Below, one piece after another: positions 60,442 through 64,000 of a DNA stretch of 64,000 nt; position 1 is the first letter of the stretch, and each line of letters begins with the position of its first letter. Source of the stretch: Mucilaginibacter rigui (GTDB lineage: Bacteria; Bacteroidota; Bacteroidia; Sphingobacteriales; Sphingobacteriaceae). Under the pieces are notes generated by a model. It ran no database searches. It worked only from the letters and a program-made list of their open reading frames with translations, and had not been told where the DNA came from. The translations under genes and the position numbers were made by a program. The stretch is taken from assembly GCF_014773275.1 (NCBI RefSeq), contig NZ_JACWMW010000004.1, forward strand, positions 310,001 through 374,000. Reading direction: 5' to 3'.

Positions 60442-61131
60442 TTATTTTATCTCGAAGATGGCGTTGATCTGGAAGCTCAGTTTGATCTTTTTAACATCAA
60501 TGTCTGATTCAGGAGTGGCCGAATCTGCCGCTGCTCCTTTAAACTGCACCGCGTACATTCTTGGTTGCGGAAAACTGCTGTTATCGCTTTCGGTAATGTT
60601 TAGTACGCTGCCCAGTTTATCGCCGAGGCCATTAACTAAAAAAGCTGCTTTATCACGGGCGCCTATCAGCGCTTTCAGTTTTAAGCCATTTTTAATTTCA
60701 TTGATCTTTGAGTAATCATAGCTGTCGATATTGGTGCTTTGTATGCCTTTTGCATCAAGCTTGCTCAGTATCTGGTCAAATTTATTCAAATCATGAAACT
60801 TGATATTGTACTGTTTACTTGCCAAAAAATCGGGGTTTTTCTTTTTCTCGGTTTGGTAGTTCCATGATGATAAGCTGTTGATGGTAAAATCCTCTTTGGC
60901 TATACCTGCTTCGGCAACTGCTTTTTCCAGTTGTTTTTCCAGCTGCGAAATAGTCACTTTGGTTTTACCATTCATGTATTCCCTTAATGAAACAGATACG
61001 TTGATGATATCCGGAGTAACCTCCTGCTCGGCAATGCCGGTAACTTCAATTTTACGGCGCAGATCTGCGCTTTGTGCGAACGCCCCAAACGTGGTAGCAA
61101 CTAATGCGGCTATTAAGAATAATTTTTTCAT
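60442..61131 (-). CDS. Secreted SIMPL-domain (DUF541) protein
   Basis: About 229 aa from ATG 61131, which gives the signal peptide MKKLFLIAALVATTFGAFAQ; more upstream in-frame starts add a non-signal leader. The mature part is a SIMPL domain: 'RKIEVTGIAEQEVTPDIINVSVSLREYMNGKTKVTISQLEKQLEKAVAEAGI' at the start, 'SKLDAKGIQSTNIDSYDYSKINEIKNGLKLKALIGARDKAAFLVNGLGDKLGSVLNI' in the middle, and 'IKLSFQINAIFEIK' at the end. These periplasmic or outer-membrane proteins (BP26-like) form ring oligomers; their role is unknown. Confidence 0.88.
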   Translation of the reverse strand: MKKLFLIAALVATTFGAFAQSADLRRKIEVTGIAEQEVTPDIINVSVSLREYMNGKTKVTISQLEKQLEKAVAEAGIAKEDFTINSLSSWNYQTEKKKNPDFLASKQYNIKFHDLNKFDQILSKLDAKGIQSTNIDSYDYSKINEIKNGLKLKALIGARDKAAFLVNGLGDKLGSVLNITESDNSSFPQPRMYAVQFKGAAADSATPESDIDVKKIKLSFQINAIFEIK

Positions 61132-61438
61132 AAGTATTAAATATATATAATGTGTAGAGTTAATTACGTGCAAAAAGTTTAATCTGTAACACGCATAAAT
61201 AATAAATGTGTAACCCAAAACAGGGTTTGGTGTTTTAATATGGTGATAATAAAGAGGGTAGCAGAGGAAAAATATTTAATAATATTTCTTTTTGGCAACA
61301 ACCCTTAATTGCTTTGTCGCTACATTGCCCGCAATGGGGTTATCCCTTATTTATCCGCCCTATTAACCGCTAATAACAAAGCTTTTAACTATCCGGCAAC
61401 TATCCAAAATTTAAATTTGCTAAAAGGATTGAAAACCG
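61132..61438. other. 307-bp intergenic region between divergent genes
   Basis: No gene seen. It is AT-rich near both ends, with a small AAATATT/AATATTT hairpin near 61270-61290 and the promoter of the TPR gene at its right edge. It must also hold the promoter of the SIMPL gene. Confidence 0.6.
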
Positions 61439-61446
61439 TATTTTTG
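61439..61446 (+). promoter_or_regulatory. -7 promoter box with -33 TTTG for the TPR gene
   Basis: TATTTTTG, exact consensus, 22 nt before the ATG. TTTG at 61416-61419 gives 19-bp spacing, matching the Bacteroidota -33/-7 pair. This is the clearest complete promoter in the window. Confidence 0.8.
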
Positions 61447-61468
61447 CAAACTTAATTTTAAAATACAG

Positions 61469-62143
61469 ATGTCAGCAACCGAGGTGAATACAAAATCTAC
61501 AGCAAACAAAAACAATGTTGTAAAGAGCGGTAGTTTTGTTCAGGAGAACCAAAAAAGCTTATTATTTATTGCAGCAGCCATTGTTATTATGGTTGTTATT
61601 TACATTGCATACCTTAAATTGTACCTTGCACCAAGGGAAGTTACCGCTGCAAACCAAATGCACGTAGCGCAGGATTTTTGGGCTAAAAAAGATTGGGACA
61701 AAGCCATTAACGGCGATGCCGGTTACCCTGGTTTCAAAAAAATAATAACTGACTACAGCAACACTAAAGTTGCCAACCTTGCTTACTTTTACTTAGGTAC
61801 TGCCTATTTAAACAAAGGCGAATACCGCCAGGCAATTGATAACTTAACCAATTACCGTGGTGATGATAACATGGTTGCAGCCGAAGCTTTAGGCAGCACC
61901 GGTGATGCTTATGTTGAATTAAAAGATTACGACAAAGCCGAAACTTATTTCAAAAAAGCAGCTGATAAAGCAAGTAACAAATTCCTTACTCCGTTTTATT
62001 TAAAGAAACTTGGTTTGGTTTACGAGGCTAAAAAAGACAACAAAGCAGCAGCAGATACTTACAAAAAAATCAAAACCGATTATTTTGACAGTGCCGAAGC
62101 ACAAAATATTGACGAGTACATTGCCCGCGTTGACGCGAAGTAA
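61469..62143 (+). CDS. Membrane-anchored tetratricopeptide protein (YfgM-like)
   Basis: A 224-aa protein with a short cytoplasmic N-terminus, one membrane helix (about 29-50, LLFIAAAIVIMVVIYIAYLKLYL) and a periplasmic part with about four TPRs ('ANLAYFYLGTAYLNKGEYRQAIDNL', 'AAEALGSTGDAYVELKDYDKAETYFKKAADKA', 'FYLKKLGLVYEAKKDNKAAADTYKKIKTDYFDSAEA'). The layout resembles YfgM/ancillary SecYEG proteins and other TPR scaffolds. The gene is followed by a terminator, so ribH downstream is separate. Exact role unknown. Confidence 0.83.
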   Translation: MSATEVNTKSTANKNNVVKSGSFVQENQKSLLFIAAAIVIMVVIYIAYLKLYLAPREVTAANQMHVAQDFWAKKDWDKAINGDAGYPGFKKIITDYSNTKVANLAYFYLGTAYLNKGEYRQAIDNLTNYRGDDNMVAAEALGSTGDAYVELKDYDKAETYFKKAADKASNKFLTPFYLKKLGLVYEAKKDNKAAADTYKKIKTDYFDSAEAQNIDEYIARVDAK

Positions 62144-62170
62144 TTAATTCTGATACCATAACAATATTGT

Positions 62171-62200
62171 AATGCCTGCCCCAAAAGCAGGCATTATTTA
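62171..62200 (+). terminator. Terminator between the TPR gene and ribH
   Basis: AATGCCTGC / GCAGGCATT with a 7-nt loop, then an AT-rich stretch. Confidence 0.75.
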
Positions 62201-62289
62201 TTTAAAACCGATTTATATCTTTACCACATCATTTACGACATATGGTTTTTCAAATCCAAAATCGTAAATCTAACATCTAAAATAAAAGC

Positions 62290-62787
62290 ATGGCTACTCA
62301 ATTAAAAAACCTGTCAGATTTTTCAACCGCCAGCGAGATCCCATCAGCCGAAGGCTACAGCTTTGGCATTGTGGTTGCCGAGTGGAACGCCGAAATAACA
62401 AACGCGCTTTACCAGGGTGCTTATGATAGCCTGATCAAATACGGTGCAAAAGCCGAAAACATACATTCGTACCCTGTACCCGGCAGCTTTGAATTAACAA
62501 CAGGTGCCGAGCTGCTATTAAAAAATAAAAAGCCTGATGCCGTGATAACCCTGGGCTGCGTAATACAGGGTGAAACCCGCCATTTTGATTTTATTTGCGC
62601 GGCAGTTGCAAACGGGGTAACAAATGTTGCTATAAAATATTCAAAACCTGTTATATTTGGTGTATTAACCACTGATAACCAGCAGCAGGCTATTGACCGC
62701 AGCGGCGGCAAACATGGCAACAAAGGCGACGAAGCCGCGGTAACGGCTATTAAAATGGCTAAACTGAACGAAACTTTAATAGGGTAA
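62290..62787 (+). CDS. ribH: 6,7-dimethyl-8-ribityllumazine synthase RibH
   Basis: A 165-aa enzyme that condenses 5-amino-6-ribitylaminouracil with 3,4-dihydroxybutanone phosphate, the penultimate step of riboflavin synthesis, typically in a 60-mer or pentamer. Motifs: FGIVVAEWNAEIT, VPGSFELTTGAELLL, LGCVIQGETRHFDFICAAVANG with catalytic His98, and FGVLTTDNQQQAIDR. Length is typical. TATCTTTA (one base off the -7 box) lies about 68 nt upstream. Other rib genes are not in this window. Confidence 0.95.
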   Translation: MATQLKNLSDFSTASEIPSAEGYSFGIVVAEWNAEITNALYQGAYDSLIKYGAKAENIHSYPVPGSFELTTGAELLLKNKKPDAVITLGCVIQGETRHFDFICAAVANGVTNVAIKYSKPVIFGVLTTDNQQQAIDRSGGKHGNKGDEAAVTAIKMAKLNETLIG

Positions 62788-62818
62788 ACCCGTATAAATA
62801 TTTAGTTTAATAAACATA

Positions 62819-62926
62819 ATGAAGAAGATCTTATACATAGCAATTATAGCACTGGCACTGGGCAGCATGGCTTCATGCTCAAACAAATTATGCCCTGCAT
62901 ACGGTTCATACCCAAGCCACCGTTAA
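62819..62926 (+). CDS. Tiny 35-aa lipoprotein
   Basis: A 35-codon ORF 32 nt after ribH. Its start has two lysines and a hydrophobic core (ILYIAIIALALGSMASC) with a lipobox ending at Cys20, then a 15-residue tail SNKLCPAYGSYPSHR with a second Cys. The tail 'LCPAY(G/S)SYP' resembles tiny lipoproteins often found in Bacteroidota genomes, from memory. Too short for usual gene calling. The lipobox and clear start make it likely translated; the function is unknown. Confidence 0.6.
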   Translation: MKKILYIAIIALALGSMASCSNKLCPAYGSYPSHR

Positions 62927-63013
62927 ACGCAGTTTTTTGTCATTTTTTTGCCTTTAGCCTAAAACTAAAACCAGTTTTACATTGTTTTTACCGTTTAAAC
63001 AGGCACTATACAT

Positions 63014-63021
63014 TACTTTTG
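63014..63021 (+). promoter_or_regulatory. -7 promoter box for ytxJ
   Basis: TACTTTTG, exact consensus, 4 nt before the ATG, so the transcript is probably leaderless. Confidence 0.7.
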
Positions 63022-63025
63022 TTTT

Positions 63026-63355
63026 ATGGAATGGATATCGTTGGAAACGGCTGATCAGCTGGATAATATTAAACAACAGCAGGGCTACAGCCTGATTTTT
63101 AAACACAGCACACGCTGCTCTATCAGCATGATGGCTAAAAGGCGATTTGAGCTTGACTGGGACAACCTGCCTGCCGATATGCCCCTTTATTTTTTAGACC
63201 TTATCAAACACCGCGACCTATCTAACAAGGTAGCTGCTGATTTTTCGGTTTATCACGAGTCGCCACAGCTATTGCTGATCAAAGATGGCGAATGTATCCT
63301 CGACCAATCGCACGGCGCTATCTCTGTTGATGAAGCCATGAGCGTGCTGGCTTAG
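63026..63355 (+). CDS. ytxJ: Bacillithiol-system thioredoxin-like protein YtxJ
   Basis: A 109-aa cytoplasmic protein of the YtxJ/DUF2847 family: 'SLIFKHSTRCSISMMAKRRFE' with a single active Cys31 in TRCSIS, 'MPLYFLDLIKHRDLSNKVAADFSVYHESPQLLLIKDGE', and 'SHGAISVDEAMSVL'. Thioredoxin fold with one thiol, thought to debacillithiolate proteins. It fits bshA at 58215-59369. A -7 box ends 4 nt before the ATG, and a terminator follows at 63408. Confidence 0.9.
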   Translation: MEWISLETADQLDNIKQQQGYSLIFKHSTRCSISMMAKRRFELDWDNLPADMPLYFLDLIKHRDLSNKVAADFSVYHESPQLLLIKDGECILDQSHGAISVDEAMSVLA

Positions 63356-63407
63356 GTTAGAGAATCAGGATTTTTAGAGTCAGGAATCAAGACTGAAAAA
63401 ATATATG

Positions 63408-63438
63408 ATCCGCAGGAGTTTTTCCTGCGGATTTTTTG
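63408..63438 (+). terminator. Terminator after ytxJ
   Basis: ATCCGCAGGA / TCCTGCGGAT, 10-bp perfect arms with a 5-nt loop, then a T-run. Confidence 0.9.
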
Positions 63439-63477
63439 TGTTATATCATCTCTATTATACACCTCGTCATTGCGCCC

Positions 63478-63690
63478 TTGTTGGTGTTGTCACCAACAAG
63501 CCGTCATGTATCCAAACTTTGCATATGTTCACCGTCCTAAAGGTTGTTGGTGACAACACCAACAACGGCGGAAATAGTTTCAATCCTTACAACGTTTCGC
63601 TCTTGTTGGTGTTGTCACCAACAAGTCGCCATGCATCCAAACTGTGCCTACGTTCACCGTCCTAAAGGTTGTTGGTGACAACACCAACAA
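63478..63690. repeat. Four hairpin-forming 22-bp elements in a 125-bp tandem unit
   Basis: Within a 417-bp gap without a gene, a 22-bp element occurs four times: 63478-63499, 63544-63565 (inverted), 63603-63624 and 63669-63690 (inverted). Each copy is itself a hairpin with 9-bp arms TTGTTGGTG/CACCAACAA and a 4-nt loop, TTGT in direct copies and ACAA in inverted ones. The pair is duplicated with a period of exactly 125 bp, and the sequence between the elements is also similar (GTCCTAAAGG, CATCCAAAC). The left end borders on GTCATTGCG, the start of the other repeat type. Not a CRISPR array. Confidence 0.9.
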
Positions 63691-63760
63691 CGGCAGAAAC
63701 ATTTTATCGTTTCTAAGTAATATTCGTTTACAAGCAGGATGCACATACTTTATTTTTAAC

Positions 63761-63768
63761 TAATTTTG
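63761..63768 (+). promoter_or_regulatory. -7 promoter box for lipA
   Basis: TAATTTTG, exact consensus, 4 nt before the ATG. The transcript would be leaderless or nearly so. Confidence 0.68.
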
Positions 63769-63772
63769 TAGC

Positions 63773-64000
63773 ATGATAGATTTGCCTGTAGTACCCTCCA
63801 ACCAGCCGCAGCGTAAGCCCGATTGGTTAAGGGTTAGGCTTCCGGTAGGGAAGGAATACGCCCACGTACGTGGCCTGGTTGATGAGCATAAACTGCACAC
63901 TATTTGCGAAAGCGGTAATTGCCCTAATATGGGTGAGTGCTGGGGAGCAGGTACTGCTACGTTTATGATATTGGGCAACATCTGTACCCGTTCGTGCTCG
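63773..64000 (+). CDS. lipA: Lipoyl synthase LipA, N-terminal part
   Basis: The first 76 codons, cut by the window edge. The auxiliary 4Fe-4S cluster motif is complete: ICESGNCPNMGECW (Cys45, Cys50, Cys56), followed by GAGTATFMILGNICTRSCS, where Cys71 and Cys75 begin the radical SAM CxxxCxxC motif. LipA inserts two sulfur atoms into octanoyl groups to make lipoyl cofactors. The start is fixed by the -7 box 4 nt upstream. Confidence 0.95.
   Translation, partial: MIDLPVVPSNQPQRKPDWLRVRLPVGKEYAHVRGLVDEHKLHTICESGNCPNMGECWGAGTATFMILGNICTRSCS

Noticed and set aside
63478..63690. Possible CRISPR array before lipA
   Set aside because: Only four 22-bp elements, in alternating orientation, with a 125-bp tandem period and similar, not unique, spacers; no cas genes are present.

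Overview
The window looks like chromosomal DNA from a Bacteroidota of the family Sphingobacteriaceae; I would guess Mucilaginibacter or a close relative. Evidence: type IX secretion and gliding genes (porV, gldJ, a CHU_C-tailed cargo), a long eukaryote-like IleS followed by a degenerate DksA-like gene and lspA, bacillithiol genes (bshA, ytxJ), many Bacteroidota-style signal peptides, almost no Shine-Dalgarno sequences, and at least ten exact copies of the Bacteroidota -7 promoter box TAnnTTTG in front of genes. I saw no rRNA, tRNA, CRISPR, phage or transposase gene. About 60 protein genes are supported. The last one, lipA, runs off the right edge.

Layout. 0-3.6 kb: an alpha/beta hydrolase plus GntP permease operon and a divergent drug-efflux MFS gene. 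3.6-7 kb: the fused mutase IcmF. 7-11.4 kb: ispF-porV and divergent gldJ. 11.6-13.7 kb: small housekeeping genes. 13.9-19.3 kb: a four-gene operon (acyltransferase, acetyl-xylan-esterase-like hydrolase, outer-membrane barrel, TPR protein) suggesting acetyl addition to and removal from a surface glycan. 19.6-24.3 kb: a radical SAM gene, a three-domain GH18-like/deacetylase/GT2 protein, and a 53-aa FeoB-associated-type membrane protein. 24.4-31.2 kb: a cluster with two ATP-grasp-type ligases (one apparently circularly permuted), a YbdK-type carboxylate-amine ligase, a class-I glutamine amidotransferase, a small secreted protein and two esterases. This looks like a pathway for an unknown peptide or amide metabolite and is the best candidate for an undescribed system here. 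31.9-33.8 kb: typA. 33.8-41.1 kb: a glycan operon (flippase, two methyltransferases, glycosyltransferase) with a 1180-aa type IX secretion cargo in its middle. 41.3-51.5 kb: mixed housekeeping (recO, dgkA, truA) and lipoprotein/peptidase genes. 51.7-56.1 kb: ileS, dksA-like, lspA. 56.4-64 kb: lactonase, bshA, SIMPL, TPR, ribH, ytxJ, lipA.

How the genes connect. PorV and GldJ belong to the secretion/gliding machinery that would export the CHU_C cargo. LspA and the several lipobox proteins, GldJ included, belong to lipoprotein maturation. BshA makes the first bacillithiol intermediate, and YtxJ is a bacillithiol-linked thiol protein. RibH, LipA, IspF and IcmF are cofactor or central-metabolism enzymes.

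Non-coding layer. There are clear hairpin terminators and several classes of intergenic repeat: GTCATCCTGAGC/GTCATTGCGAG palindromes, a CACAGAG inverted repeat, a CCCTCTCTGC palindrome inside the ligase cluster, a 125-bp tandem unit carrying four 22-bp hairpins before lipA, and short AT-rich phrases shared between unrelated gene borders. The spacing from -7 box to start codon falls into two groups, 4-9 nt and 22-30 nt, which predicts leaderless or nearly leaderless mRNAs for part of the genes.
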